A stretch of DNA of 64,000 nucleotides from Methylotenera sp. (GCA_002928535.1 PERG01000009.1:1-64000), one strand, 5' to 3'. Counted from the first letter of the stretch, positions 1 through 8,547 are shown. Made by a program: numbers and translations. The notes: generated by a model not told the origin, from the sequence alone.

Positions 1-809
1 CACACTGCGAGTTACAACCAAATAGAGATGCACCAGTTGCACCGTCAGCCATTCAGGCAAAGTCTGTAAAGGTGTTCATTGAGACTGGCCCAGGCGAAGG
101 TGCTTTGGTTGAACCAAGCATGCCTCGTGAACTGACAACCGAAGAAGTTAAAAAGTTGGTTAACATATATCGTCAAGCTGCTAAAAATGCAAAGTTGGCT
201 GGATTTGACGGTGTTGAGCTTCACTCTGCTAACGGTTATCTGCTCAACCAATTCATCTCTGAGCACACGAATCACAGAACTGACGAATACGGGGGCTCGC
301 TACCTAATAGACTACGCTTTTTAAGAGAGGTTACTGAAGCTGTTATCGAAGTGTTTGGGCGTAATCGAGTAGGTGTAAGATTCGCTCCACTGTTTGCCAC
401 CACTACAGAAGACCGTGTTTATCTTGGCCTTGTAGAAAGTAATCCTCATGAAACCTACATTCGTGCTGCTGAAATGTTGAATGACCTTGGCATTGCATAC
501 ATATCGATCGCAGAGGCGGATTGGGACAACAGCCCGGACTTGCCTGAAACATTTAGACGTGAATTACGTAAAACATTTGAGGGTGCGATAATCTATGCAG
601 GTCGTTATACCGTACAAAAAGCACTCACAGTAAATTCAAAGGGATACGGTGATTTATATGCATTTGGTAAACCATTCATAGCAAACCCTGATTTACCGTA
701 TCGAATTCAAAAAGGGTTATCGTTTAATCAGGTGCAAAATGATACTCTTTACGGCGGTGGCGAGGCTGGATACATTGATTATCCATTCAGCACACAATTA
801 TCAATTTAA
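1..809 (+). CDS. Old yellow enzyme family NADH:flavin oxidoreductase, 5' end outside window
   Basis: FMN-dependent alkene or nitro-compound reductase of the OYE/NemA family (TIM barrel). The reading frame is open from base 3, so the gene starts upstream; a GTG at 72 is internal, since the codons before it already encode the family segment APVAPSAI. Visible motifs: PRELTTEEV, then GFDGVELHSANGYL with the His/Asn pair and Tyr expected in the active site, then RTDEYGGS with the following NR.RF pattern, and near the C-terminus a GKPFIANPDLP phosphate-binding segment. About 268 residues are present of a usual 350-370. It is followed after 38 bp by an ArsR-type regulator in the same direction, so the two are probably co-transcribed. 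The physiological substrate cannot be read from sequence. Confidence 0.93.
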   Translation, partial: HCELQPNRDAPVAPSAIQAKSVKVFIETGPGEGALVEPSMPRELTTEEVKKLVNIYRQAAKNAKLAGFDGVELHSANGYLLNQFISEHTNHRTDEYGGSLPNRLRFLREVTEAVIEVFGRNRVGVRFAPLFATTTEDRVYLGLVESNPHETYIRAAEMLNDLGIAYISIAEADWDNSPDLPETFRRELRKTFEGAIIYAGRYTVQKALTVNSKGYGDLYAFGKPFIANPDLPYRIQKGLSFNQVQNDTLYGGGEAGYIDYPFSTQLSI

Positions 810-847
810 ATGGTGGGCTTTCCCACTTGCAATAAGGCGGGAGTAAC

Positions 848-1159
848 ATGGATTTGAATGAAGCATTAAAAATGCTAGCTAACCCGACAAGACGTGCAAT
901 ATTGGCTTGGTTAGCTAATCCTAGTGAGGCGTTTAAGGACTACTCACAACTTTACCCGTACGAGATGTACGGAGTATGTGCAAGCCTGATTCAGGACAAG
1001 GTTGGGCTATCGCAACCCGCCACATCATTGTGTTTAAAGGCATTGCAAGATGCAAACTTGGTTGAATCAACTAAGGTTGGGAAATGGACTTACTACAAAC
1101 GTAACTCGAAGGTGGTAGAGCAAGTGCTAGCTGCCTTACGTGACGTGTTGAGTGAATAG
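848..1159 (+). CDS. ArsR-family winged-helix transcriptional regulator
   Basis: 103-residue regulator of the ArsR/SmtB type. The N-terminus has the typical NPTRRAILAWL helix; the recognition helix is around LSQPATSLCLKAL, followed by a wing ending in VGKWTYYKRN. A GGCGGGAG ribosome binding site lies just before the ATG. No obvious CxC metal site is seen, so the ligand may be organic or a redox signal rather than a metal. Its position 38 bp behind the OYE reductase suggests it controls that gene, which is a common pairing for flavin oxidoreductases. Confidence 0.88.
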   Translation: MDLNEALKMLANPTRRAILAWLANPSEAFKDYSQLYPYEMYGVCASLIQDKVGLSQPATSLCLKALQDANLVESTKVGKWTYYKRNSKVVEQVLAALRDVLSE

Positions 1160-1309
1160 TGAGGTTGTTATTTCTAGCGGAACTCTAATCAATCAAATAG
1201 ACCAGATTAGCTCAAATTTGAATGACTGCTATGGGCCGTTATTGCTCTTCAGAGGATCCTTGAAATCAGCTCTTAGCAGACATACGATTTCAACCTTAAG
1301 ACGGAGTAA

Positions 1310-2200
1310 TCAGAAGCCCTGATTCTTGCTAAAAATAATTATCAAGTCAGAAATAAGCTTATTTGGAATGTGCTTTGTTACTGTAACTGCAAAGAAATTC
1401 TCATTAATATTCGGTAAAGTCATATACGAAGTTAACTTTCCAGTATTTAATTCATCCTTTACTACGACCTCCGGCATTACAGCAAGTGCGTTGCTGTCTC
1501 TAGCTAAAAGCCGTAGCATCGCCATGTCATCGGCCTCACCTACGATAGTTGGTTGAAATTGATACTGTGCACATAGACCATCAAAAGCTGACCTGATAGG
1601 ACTTCCGGAAACTGGGAGTACCCAATTAACCGATTTATAAGCGTTACTGAATTTTTTTGGAAGCAATCGACCTGGCGCTCCGATGATACTGATTGCTTGT
1701 TGGGTAAGCAGTTTGCATTGCCATAATCGCTCGTTCGTACCTCTTACCTCGATGTTAGTGAGCACCACATCAAACTCATGGTTGGAAAGTTCATTCAAGA
1801 GATTTGTCTGGCCACGCGCAGCGATGACTAATTTTAATTTTGGGTTATCCATCAGAGGTTTAACAAACTCCTCAACAAAGTTTCTGGACATTGTAGACAA
1901 CATGCCAATCCTGATTACTTGATAATCGCTTTCAATGCCATTTCTTATTAAAGCCTCCAGCTCTTCCCCTTTGTTGAAAATTGAATCTGCATAAGAAAAA
2001 GTGATATTGCCAATTTCAGTCAATACCAACTTTCTATTTTGTCTACTGAATAACTTTTTCCCGATGCTTTCTTCCAGCTGTTTGATTTGAGAAGACAAAG
2101 CCGATTGAGAAATATTCAGTTCTACAGCGGCTTTGGTAAGATTTCCAATCTTTGCTACCTGCCAAAAATAATTGAGATGATGGTAATTGAGTTTAGGCAT
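1310..2200 (-). CDS. LysR-family transcriptional regulator (NhaR-like N-terminus)
   Basis: 296-residue LysR-type regulator. Residues 1-65 form the winged helix (LNYHHLNYFWQVAK, then SQSALSSQIKQLEE), in the style of NhaR where the first helix reads xHLxYFWxV. The remainder fits a LysR substrate-binding domain (IRIGMLSTMSRNFVEEFV onward). The gene is transcribed away from the ABC-HlyD-TolC operon with 214 bp between the start codons, the classic arrangement of a LysR regulator and its target. Regulation of that operon, and of its own gene, is an inference; the inducer is unknown. NhaR itself responds to sodium, but resemblance in the DNA-binding domain does not carry over the ligand. Confidence 0.9.
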   Translation of the reverse strand: MPKLNYHHLNYFWQVAKIGNLTKAAVELNISQSALSSQIKQLEESIGKKLFSRQNRKLVLTEIGNITFSYADSIFNKGEELEALIRNGIESDYQVIRIGMLSTMSRNFVEEFVKPLMDNPKLKLVIAARGQTNLLNELSNHEFDVVLTNIEVRGTNERLWQCKLLTQQAISIIGAPGRLLPKKFSNAYKSVNWVLPVSGSPIRSAFDGLCAQYQFQPTIVGEADDMAMLRLLARDSNALAVMPEVVVKDELNTGKLTSYMTLPNINENFFAVTVTKHIPNKLISDLIIIFSKNQGF

Positions 2201-2329
2201 GATTCAAAAAAGAGAACGATAAGTTAATTATTATATATTTTACTTTTAAATTCCTATCACGCAGAATCTTATGGATTCAAGTTTGGGCAGAATTTTTGCA
2301 AAACAACGTTTTCTAGCTAGTGAATAATG

Positions 2330-2359
2330 TTGAACTTTGCTTAATGATAAAAGTATAAA
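2330..2359 (+). promoter_or_regulatory. Candidate sigma-70 promoter of the ABC-HlyD-TolC operon
   Basis: TTGAAC (2330-2335) and TATAAA (2354-2359) are separated by 18 bp in the intergenic region between the LysR gene and the ABC gene. Transcription would start near 2366 and give a leader of about 50 nt that contains one copy of the 14-bp direct repeat. No clear Shine-Dalgarno sequence precedes the ATG at 2415. Confidence 0.45.
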
Positions 2360-2375
2360 AACAACATATCTCAAA

Positions 2376-2389
2376 ATAAATAGCTAATA
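2376..2389. repeat. 14-bp direct repeat, copy 1 (left of ABC operon)
   Basis: The sequence ATAAATAGCTAATA occurs here, 25 bp before the ABC start codon, and again at 7197-7210, 3 bp after the TolC stop. The match is exact over 14 bp and ends on both sides. Target duplication, recombination scar, shared regulatory word or chance are all possible. Confidence 0.6.
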
Positions 2390-2414
2390 AAATAAACGCC
2401 TACAAATTTTTCCC

Positions 2415-4076
2415 ATGAACAAAGAAAACTCACAAAGTCCCAAACACCCTGTACATAGGTTGTACCAGTTCCTTGAGCTTGAAAAGAGAGATATCAATCT
2501 TCTTATTGTGCTCACATTCGGATATGGCATTTTAGGCATAGCAACACCTATTTCTGTGCAAACACTGGTAAACATTGTCGCCATGGGTGGAGTCCTCCAA
2601 CCGCTGTATGTCGTTTCCTTAATTTTATTTGTTCTATTGCTTTTATCTGGTGTGTTGTACGTTTTTGAAGTGTACGTAGTGGAATTAATACAACGCCGAT
2701 TATTTGTCAGAACTTCCATTAATATCGCCAAAAAAGCCCAAGGCGTAGACGCCTCTATCTACGACCACAGTAATCCCGTCGAATTTATGAACCGGTTTTT
2801 TGATGTCAGCATCATCCAGAAAGCCACAGCGACACTACTTACGGTAGGCCTGGCAGCTTTATTACAAGGGTTAATCGGAAGTGTCATCTTAATTTTTTAT
2901 AGTGTTTACTTTGCCATCATTGTGCTCGTTTTATTGGTATTGCTCGCCTTCATAATTATTGTGTTAGGCAGACGAGCAATTAATACGGCCATTGAAGAAT
3001 CTAAGGCCAAATATGCGACCGGGGACTGGCTGGAGACGATTGCCAGAAACTTTTATGTATTCAAATTTTATTACGGCTTAGATCGGGCCAAGCGCATTAG
3101 CAATGCAATGGCTGGGGACTATCTGGAAGCCAGAAAAAAACATTTCAGTACACTCCTTTTCCAAAATATAGGCGCAGTGACTCTATATGCCATTGTTGGC
3201 ACTTTAATGCTGGCATTGGGTGGTGGGCTTGTCATTAAAGGTCAAATCAATCTTGGTCAATTCGTCGCGGCAGAATTAATCATTTTCGGCGTGTTAGCAG
3301 CCTTTGTGCGGTTCGTTAGCAAACTGGAATATTTTTACGATATGGTTGCAGCGTTAGATAAAGTGGGATTACTTGACGATCTACCACAAGAAATCATTGG
3401 CGCTCAAGAGATCAGTAAAGAGCGGTTCAATCAGCTTGAGGCGATGAATCTTACCTTCAATTATTCAACAAGAATCAGCTTATTTAAAAACTTGAGCTTC
3501 ACACTTGCAACAGCAGAAAGTATTGCAATTTTAGGTAAATCCGGTGCTGGCAAAACTACTCTTATAAGCTTGATTAGTGGCTTGCGTAAGCCTATTAATG
3601 GACATATCACGTTTGGCGGGAATGATCTTAGACAACTAAATCAAAACACCTTACGGAATGCGATCGGAATAGCGGGTCGCGTGGAGGTGATGGATGGGTC
3701 AATTATTGAAAACGTGATCTTGGATAGAGCCCATATCACTTTTGAAAATGTTAATTGGGTGTTGGCCGAGTTGGGTTTACAGGATGACTTTGCCAAGCTG
3801 GAAGATGGACTTGATACGAAACTCACAGCGTTTGGCGCGCCATTATCAACTACCCAGTTGCAACGGCTCATGCTTGCCAGGGCAATCGTGGGCGAACCAA
3901 GATTATTAATCATTGATGGGCTTTTAGATAATTTAACTGATACTGAATTGAATTCTGTAATGAGGCTATTGGAAAAACATAAGGCAAGTTGGATGCTGAT
4001 TGTAACAACCCGTTTTGCAAGCATTGCACGTCAATTCAATCACACGCTGACCCTTAACCAACGGGATGCTAATTAA
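2415..4076 (+). CDS. ABC transporter membrane/ATP-binding protein with degenerate nucleotide-binding domain
   Basis: 553-residue fused transporter half. Residues 1-320 hold about six membrane segments (near 29-50, 61-82, 140-160, 163-183, 255-275, 285-300); there is no N-terminal C39 peptidase domain. The C-terminal domain has a normal Walker A (G374-KSGAGKTT382), but other ATPase motifs are altered: the Q-loop position reads IGIAGRVE (R422 for Gln), the signature reads LSTTQ (477-481) instead of LSGGQ, Walker B is LLIIDG with G502 for the catalytic Glu, and the H-loop reads VTTRF with T532 for His. It overlaps the HlyD gene by 11 bp. The operon looks like a type I exporter, but ATP hydrolysis is doubtful; it may bind ATP only or need a partner half-transporter. 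The substrate is unknown and no RTX-like gene is nearby. Confidence 0.9.
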   Translation: MNKENSQSPKHPVHRLYQFLELEKRDINLLIVLTFGYGILGIATPISVQTLVNIVAMGGVLQPLYVVSLILFVLLLLSGVLYVFEVYVVELIQRRLFVRTSINIAKKAQGVDASIYDHSNPVEFMNRFFDVSIIQKATATLLTVGLAALLQGLIGSVILIFYSVYFAIIVLVLLVLLAFIIIVLGRRAINTAIEESKAKYATGDWLETIARNFYVFKFYYGLDRAKRISNAMAGDYLEARKKHFSTLLFQNIGAVTLYAIVGTLMLALGGGLVIKGQINLGQFVAAELIIFGVLAAFVRFVSKLEYFYDMVAALDKVGLLDDLPQEIIGAQEISKERFNQLEAMNLTFNYSTRISLFKNLSFTLATAESIAILGKSGAGKTTLISLISGLRKPINGHITFGGNDLRQLNQNTLRNAIGIAGRVEVMDGSIIENVILDRAHITFENVNWVLAELGLQDDFAKLEDGLDTKLTAFGAPLSTTQLQRLMLARAIVGEPRLLIIDGLLDNLTDTELNSVMRLLEKHKASWMLIVTTRFASIARQFNHTLTLNQRDAN

Positions 4077-5394
4077 CGTGAGCGGACACTCTAATGCCAT
4101 GCAAGACACCCTCGCCATTTCGCAAACGCCACAATTTGTGGTTCGTTATGTCAAAATTTTAGCCATATTATTTTTTGGGCTTCCATTCGTAGCGTTATTT
4201 CTGCCCTGGCAACAAAACGTCACGGCGCCGGGTAAGGTCACAGCCTTTGCACCCTCCGAACGCGTGCAAAGTATAGATGCGCCATTGAATGGGGTCATCA
4301 GTAAATGGCATGTACAAGAAGGTAGCGTGGTTAAAAAAGGCGATCTTTTAGTTGAGATTAACGATATCGATCCCAATTTTAAAGCCAGGCTGGAATCACA
4401 AAGAGATAACCTCGAAACGAAGCTCACTGCAAAAGAAGCAGAATTAAAATCCTATCAACTACAACAACAGAATTTGATTGCTTCACGCGATGCGAAAATA
4501 GCAGGTGCGAAATTCAAACTGGATATGGCCAACCAGAAAATATTGGCTACTTCTGAAGCGATTACTTCTGCTCAAGCCACTGCGGACACAGCCGAATTCC
4601 AGAATAACCGCATGCAACGTTTATTTCAGGAGGGCTTGGTTTCCAAACGCGATTTTGAAATTGCACAACGCGATTTAATTATCGCCAATCGAAATCTGGC
4701 AAGTTCTCAAGCACAACTTAACTCAGCCAAGGCTGAAGCAAACTCTGCCAATGCAGAAATTCAGCAGATTAAGGCCGACACACAAGCTGCACTGGATTCC
4801 AGCGCGGCACTCATTAACAAAATCCAGGGTGAATTAGCGGATAGTGAGAATAGTTTAACGAATTCTGAAATCACCTTGTCACGCCAAAATATGCAGAAGA
4901 TTTATGCGCCGCGTGCAGGCACCATATTCAAACTGCCTGTCAATTCCCAATCCCAGATGATTTCGCAAGGCCAGCCATTGCTAGTGATTCTGCCAGATAC
5001 CAATGAACGTGCTGTGGAATTAATGGTTGATGGACGCGACGCACCTTTAGTCACAAAAGGTAGTTTAGTCAGACTGGAATTTGAAGGATGGCCAGCGATT
5101 CAAGTACCGGGTTGGGCACGCGTCGGAGTGGGTACATTTGCCGGCAAAGTGGCTTTTGTCGATCCAACAGACAATGGCACCGGTAGCTTTCGTGTGATGG
5201 TTGTTCCGCACGAACAGTATGCGCGTTGGCCATCAGCAAGATTTTTAAGGCAGGGGATAAGTACCAAGGGCTGGATATTGCTTGAAAACGTAACAATTGG
5301 CTATGAGCTCTGGCGGCTGTTCAACGGTTTCCCACCTAGAATCCCTGAATTGCCTGCTTACCAGAATGAAAAGATTACTGTTTTACCAAAATGA
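4066..5394 (+). CDS. HlyD-family periplasmic adaptor subunit
   Basis: 442-residue membrane fusion protein linking the inner-membrane ABC protein to the TolC channel. One membrane anchor (about 31-48), then half of a lipoyl-type domain (66-100, QSIDAPLNGVISKWHVQEGS), a long Ala/Gln/Glu-rich coiled-coil hairpin (about 105-285), the second lipoyl half (IYAPRAGTIFKLP) and a beta domain. The C-terminal part, rich in Trp and ending around LWRLFNGFPPRIP, is a recognisable feature of one HlyD subfamily. The start used overlaps the ABC gene; an in-frame ATG at 4099 would shorten the protein by 11 residues and cannot be excluded. The stop overlaps the TolC start (ATGA), suggesting translational coupling. 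Confidence 0.93.
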   Translation: MLINVSGHSNAMQDTLAISQTPQFVVRYVKILAILFFGLPFVALFLPWQQNVTAPGKVTAFAPSERVQSIDAPLNGVISKWHVQEGSVVKKGDLLVEINDIDPNFKARLESQRDNLETKLTAKEAELKSYQLQQQNLIASRDAKIAGAKFKLDMANQKILATSEAITSAQATADTAEFQNNRMQRLFQEGLVSKRDFEIAQRDLIIANRNLASSQAQLNSAKAEANSANAEIQQIKADTQAALDSSAALINKIQGELADSENSLTNSEITLSRQNMQKIYAPRAGTIFKLPVNSQSQMISQGQPLLVILPDTNERAVELMVDGRDAPLVTKGSLVRLEFEGWPAIQVPGWARVGVGTFAGKVAFVDPTDNGTGSFRVMVVPHEQYARWPSARFLRQGISTKGWILLENVTIGYELWRLFNGFPPRIPELPAYQNEKITVLPK

Positions 5395-7193
5395 TTATCT
5401 TACTCAATCATTTGAATTGTAATAATACGAAAGATCATCTTGCTGCTCTTTTCATCTGTATTTGTACAATCGTCTCGCCACAAGGGTTGTGGGCAGGCGA
5501 ACCAGAGAACATGCTTTCGCATGAATTGAGATTAGATGAAAATCTCAACTTGGACCGATATGCCACTACCCCTCCAACCAAACTTAAGGAGGCTATTCGG
5601 GAATACCAGTCAACGCGCGAAAAAGATGCAGCAAAACTATTAAAGCTGGATATCAAAGACGCACTAAAAGCGCTGCAGCCTTTAGACACGGATACATTTT
5701 CTCAGAGCGGCTTAGACACGCAATCTACCAATAATTTAACCATTATGGATGTGCGCGCCAACGCTTTGGAAAACAATCTGTCCATCAAGGTTGCGCAAGT
5801 GGATCCTCTGTTAGCTTCAACCGAAGTACGTGGTGAGCGCGCAAAATTCGACCAAATTATTTTTGCGTACGCGAAGTATGGACAATTTGATACCCCGCAA
5901 ATTGCCGGAGATAAGGTTGAATTCAAGTCGGATAATCCGGCTTTAGACGGTCAGCAGGTCAAGCTTAGCAAGATTGAGCAAGTGAAGGAAAGCCTGGAGT
6001 TGGATGTTGGAATCAAGGTGCCGTTGAGAACCGGTGGTTTTGTGACCTTGAGCGCACCATTAGAAAACAAAGTCAGCAAGGGCAAGTTTGAAAGTGATGA
6101 GTATCGCAGTGCGCTGCGTTTTTCTATCAGTCAACCTTTGTTTAGAGACGCGGGTACGCGCGTTAATGAGGCCAGTATTCAAATTGCTGAGTTTTCACAA
6201 CAAGCTGTGCAAGTTAAAACAAAATTGCAGTCGATACGCATCCTCACAACTGTCGATAAAGCCTATTGGGATTTGTATCAAGCTTGGGCCCAGTTAGATA
6301 TTCGGCGTCAACAATTTGAATATGCCAGTCAGAATTTAGAGATGGTCAAAAATAGAGTTAAGGAGGGATTAACCGCTGCCATTGAAATTAATCGCGCCGA
6401 AATCGGCGTAGCTGACCGGATGGAAGCCCTCGTTATAGCAGAAACCAATCTTAAAATCGCGCAGCGGCAATTGCAGTTTTATATGAATGAAGACATCACA
6501 AAGCAGCTAGGTAGCAATCCTATAGTTCCGGTCACACAGCCTTATTTGGTGAAGTACGAATTCAACAGAACTCAATTAATGGAGGACGCGCTAGCGGGAA
6601 GGCTAGAACTTTTAGAGCAGGAATTAAAATTGTCGGCGGACTTGATCAATATTGATTACCTAGAAAATCAGACTTTACCCATGTTCTCTTTAGATTATCA
6701 GTATGGCGCTTTATCCAATACTAATAATTCATTCGGCGATAATTATAGGAATGTTTTAAATGGTGACTTTAATGATTGGTCAATCGGTTTGAAATTTGAG
6801 ATGCCTTTGAGCAATGAGCTCAGGAAATCACGCCTGGAGAATGCGGTACAGCAACGCAACCAAAGATTGCTCACCAAACAACTGCAAATCCTTACTGTGA
6901 AAAGAGAAATATATGATGCGCTGGATTATGTTGATCAAAACTGGCAGCGCATTCTTGCAGCACGCCAACAGGTACTTATTGCAGGGTCCAATTATGAAGC
7001 TGAATTAAAACAGTTCAATGAAGGCTTGCGTACTATGACGGAGGTGTTAGAAACACTCACGCGTTTGGGAGAGGCACAATTGAAAGAGGTAAAAGCGATT
7101 ACTGATTATCAAATTGCTTTAGTAGATATAGCTTATGCGACAGGCACATTACTTGGCTACAGTAATTTACTTATCGATAACAGGATCAATTAA
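5391..7193 (+). CDS. TolC-family outer membrane efflux protein, long N-terminal extension
   Basis: 600-residue outer-membrane factor. A signal peptide (about 1-36, ending SPQGLWA) is followed by some 75 residues of charged, non-family sequence, then the first OEP repeat beginning near NLTIMDVRANALENNLSIKV and a second repeat in the C-terminal half (RTQLMEDALAGRLELLEQEL). Long amphipathic helices rich in Gln and Asn fit the periplasmic barrel. It is longer than typical TolC proteins (430-500) because of the N-terminal extension. Third gene of the operon, overlapping the adaptor stop by 4 bp. It should trimerise and complete an envelope-spanning channel with the adaptor. Confidence 0.92.
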   Translation: MIILLNHLNCNNTKDHLAALFICICTIVSPQGLWAGEPENMLSHELRLDENLNLDRYATTPPTKLKEAIREYQSTREKDAAKLLKLDIKDALKALQPLDTDTFSQSGLDTQSTNNLTIMDVRANALENNLSIKVAQVDPLLASTEVRGERAKFDQIIFAYAKYGQFDTPQIAGDKVEFKSDNPALDGQQVKLSKIEQVKESLELDVGIKVPLRTGGFVTLSAPLENKVSKGKFESDEYRSALRFSISQPLFRDAGTRVNEASIQIAEFSQQAVQVKTKLQSIRILTTVDKAYWDLYQAWAQLDIRRQQFEYASQNLEMVKNRVKEGLTAAIEINRAEIGVADRMEALVIAETNLKIAQRQLQFYMNEDITKQLGSNPIVPVTQPYLVKYEFNRTQLMEDALAGRLELLEQELKLSADLINIDYLENQTLPMFSLDYQYGALSNTNNSFGDNYRNVLNGDFNDWSIGLKFEMPLSNELRKSRLENAVQQRNQRLLTKQLQILTVKREIYDALDYVDQNWQRILAARQQVLIAGSNYEAELKQFNEGLRTMTEVLETLTRLGEAQLKEVKAITDYQIALVDIAYATGTLLGYSNLLIDNRIN

Positions 7194-7196
7194 ATT

Positions 7197-7210
7197 ATAA
7201 ATAGCTAATA
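7197..7210. repeat. 14-bp direct repeat, copy 2 (right of ABC operon)
   Basis: Second exact copy of ATAAATAGCTAATA, starting 3 bp after the TolC stop codon; see copy 1 at 2376-2389. Together they bracket a 4.8-kb stretch that holds exactly the three-gene operon. Confidence 0.6.
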
Positions 7211-7673
7211 CTGCTAGCATCAGGTTACGTGTGTTTATTCCCGAGTAGGCTTATTCTGAACCTAAAAACTATTGAGAGAATATAAAAAATTTGTAGCAAT
7301 GATTTCTTTGTAATGATTGGATGTCATCATTCTCCACCGGCCATGGCTAATGAGCGTAACTGCATTTAATATATTGAGTATAAATTTTAATTTCAGGGTT
7401 AGGCTTCCAACACAGGTGGCCTAATTACATCTAATGTCTGCTTTGGGCCGTAAGAGGACTCAAAATCCATTAGCTCTAGTCCCAAACCTTAATAAGCAGA
7501 TGAACATATATTCTTTAGGTCATCTGACCGCTGATCATGATCCTTTGAATCATCGCGATTGTGACTTTCGTATCGACTTTGATCCTTTGGTTGCATAATT
7601 CCTCTAAAAATGAATTATTAAATTTCAGCTGTATACGTCCCGCTATATATAGACATATATGCAAGGGGGAGTT
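7211..7673. other. Gene-poor spacer between the TolC gene and the next small gene
   Basis: About 460 bp, AT-rich, with no open frame I would call and no clear terminator after TolC. A stretch near 7441-7493 has a tRNA-3'-end flavour (GAGGACTCAAAATCC) but does not fold into a cloverleaf by eye. If the neighbouring integrative element extends leftward past the small gene at 7674, its left boundary would lie here. I found no convincing match to the integrase side. Confidence 0.5.
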
Positions 7674-8147
7674 ATGACGACGCAAACACCGGATCTTTTA
7701 TTATGGAATGAAATCGAACATAGGATTATTTCTGGTGGTCTAGGCCTTCAAAGCTCATTCCCTGAAGTTGCTTTTCCAGATTTCCCCTTCATTAATAGTG
7801 CTTGCTGGAGGGGGTACATTGTCAGTTGGATAATCGATACCCAAGGCTGGTTGAGGGTCTGCGGAATTGATTGTAGAAATCTAGCTGATATTAATGATGA
7901 ATTAATCAATCGAGTTTTCGAACTATTGGGGGCTGATAAACCAATATGTGCATTTAAGTATAGTGGGGTAATTACTGCGGGGTATGGTGATGGCGTTCTC
8001 CCGCACGGAATATATGCTGAGTCCTATCCAAATTATAGAGTTTTTAATTTTAGTGATGGAAAGCTAACAAATGTTGAAGAGCATGATAGGGCTTGGTGGA
8101 TAAAGAATAACGAGCCTTATAAATTACCTGTTTTTTTAAAAAGTTGA
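7674..8147 (+). CDS. Hypothetical protein, unrecognised, 157 residues
   Basis: I do not recognise a family. The ATG at 7674 is chosen because a purine-rich AAGGGGGAG lies directly before it; an ATG 15 bp upstream would place that sequence inside the gene. The protein is soluble, without signal peptide or membrane segment, and rich in Trp and Tyr (CWRGYIVSWI, RAWWIKNNEPYKLPVF). It has a Gly-rich middle (GVITAGYGDGVLPHG) and several Cys. It lies alone, facing two small genes on the other strand, at the edge of the integrative element. It may be cargo of that element, but nothing in the sequence shows a function. Confidence 0.6.
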   Translation: MTTQTPDLLLWNEIEHRIISGGLGLQSSFPEVAFPDFPFINSACWRGYIVSWIIDTQGWLRVCGIDCRNLADINDELINRVFELLGADKPICAFKYSGVITAGYGDGVLPHGIYAESYPNYRVFNFSDGKLTNVEEHDRAWWIKNNEPYKLPVFLKS

Positions 8148-8225
8148 ATGATTTCAAGAAAATCTAATCGAGAACAAATAATGTGCAGTAATTACCAATC
8201 CCTCAGTAACATTAAATAATGTAGG

Positions 8226-8528
8226 TTATATGGGATATAGAATTAAGTACTCACCTATCGTTGATGAGTCATTATCGTCCGAATCTGATTTGGTTACAGT
8301 GATTATTGCTCCAATGTCTGTGAATCGAGCATTGTATTTTCGTTTTGTGTGTATGTTTAAGCGATTCAACTTCTTCATTTCTCCTAATATAACTTCCTCA
8401 AAGGGTGAGCAGACGGTGGTCCATTCAGAAATATTCCACATTTCGTTATACAGTTCTTTTTCTAGCTGAGTCTCCCAGCCTTTAGTTTTTCGTCCTATGA
8501 AAGCACCTTTAAGACCATTTGTAACCAT
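8226..8528 (-). CDS. Hypothetical protein, unrecognised, about 100 residues
   Basis: No family recognised. The frame is open further upstream (to 8591), but the ATG at 8528 has AAGGA seven bases before it, and this start also removes an overlap with the next gene; an ATG at 8534 is the alternative. The protein is basic in its first half (GRKTKGWETQLEKEL) and acidic near the end (TKSDSDDNDSS). It follows the 94-residue gene on the same strand with a gap of about 20 bp, so the two probably form a small operon downstream of the primase gene. Confidence 0.5.
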   Translation of the reverse strand: MVTNGLKGAFIGRKTKGWETQLEKELYNEMWNISEWTTVCSPFEEVILGEMKKLNRLNIHTKRKYNARFTDIGAIITVTKSDSDDNDSSTIGEYLILYPI

Positions 8529-8547
8529 TTTCATTTCCTTATATAAA

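Noticed and set aside
7436-7493. tRNA-like stretch with GAGGACTCAAAATCC
   Set aside because: Only a T-arm-like flavour; I could not build an acceptor stem or anticodon arm, and no duplicate exists at the integrase end.
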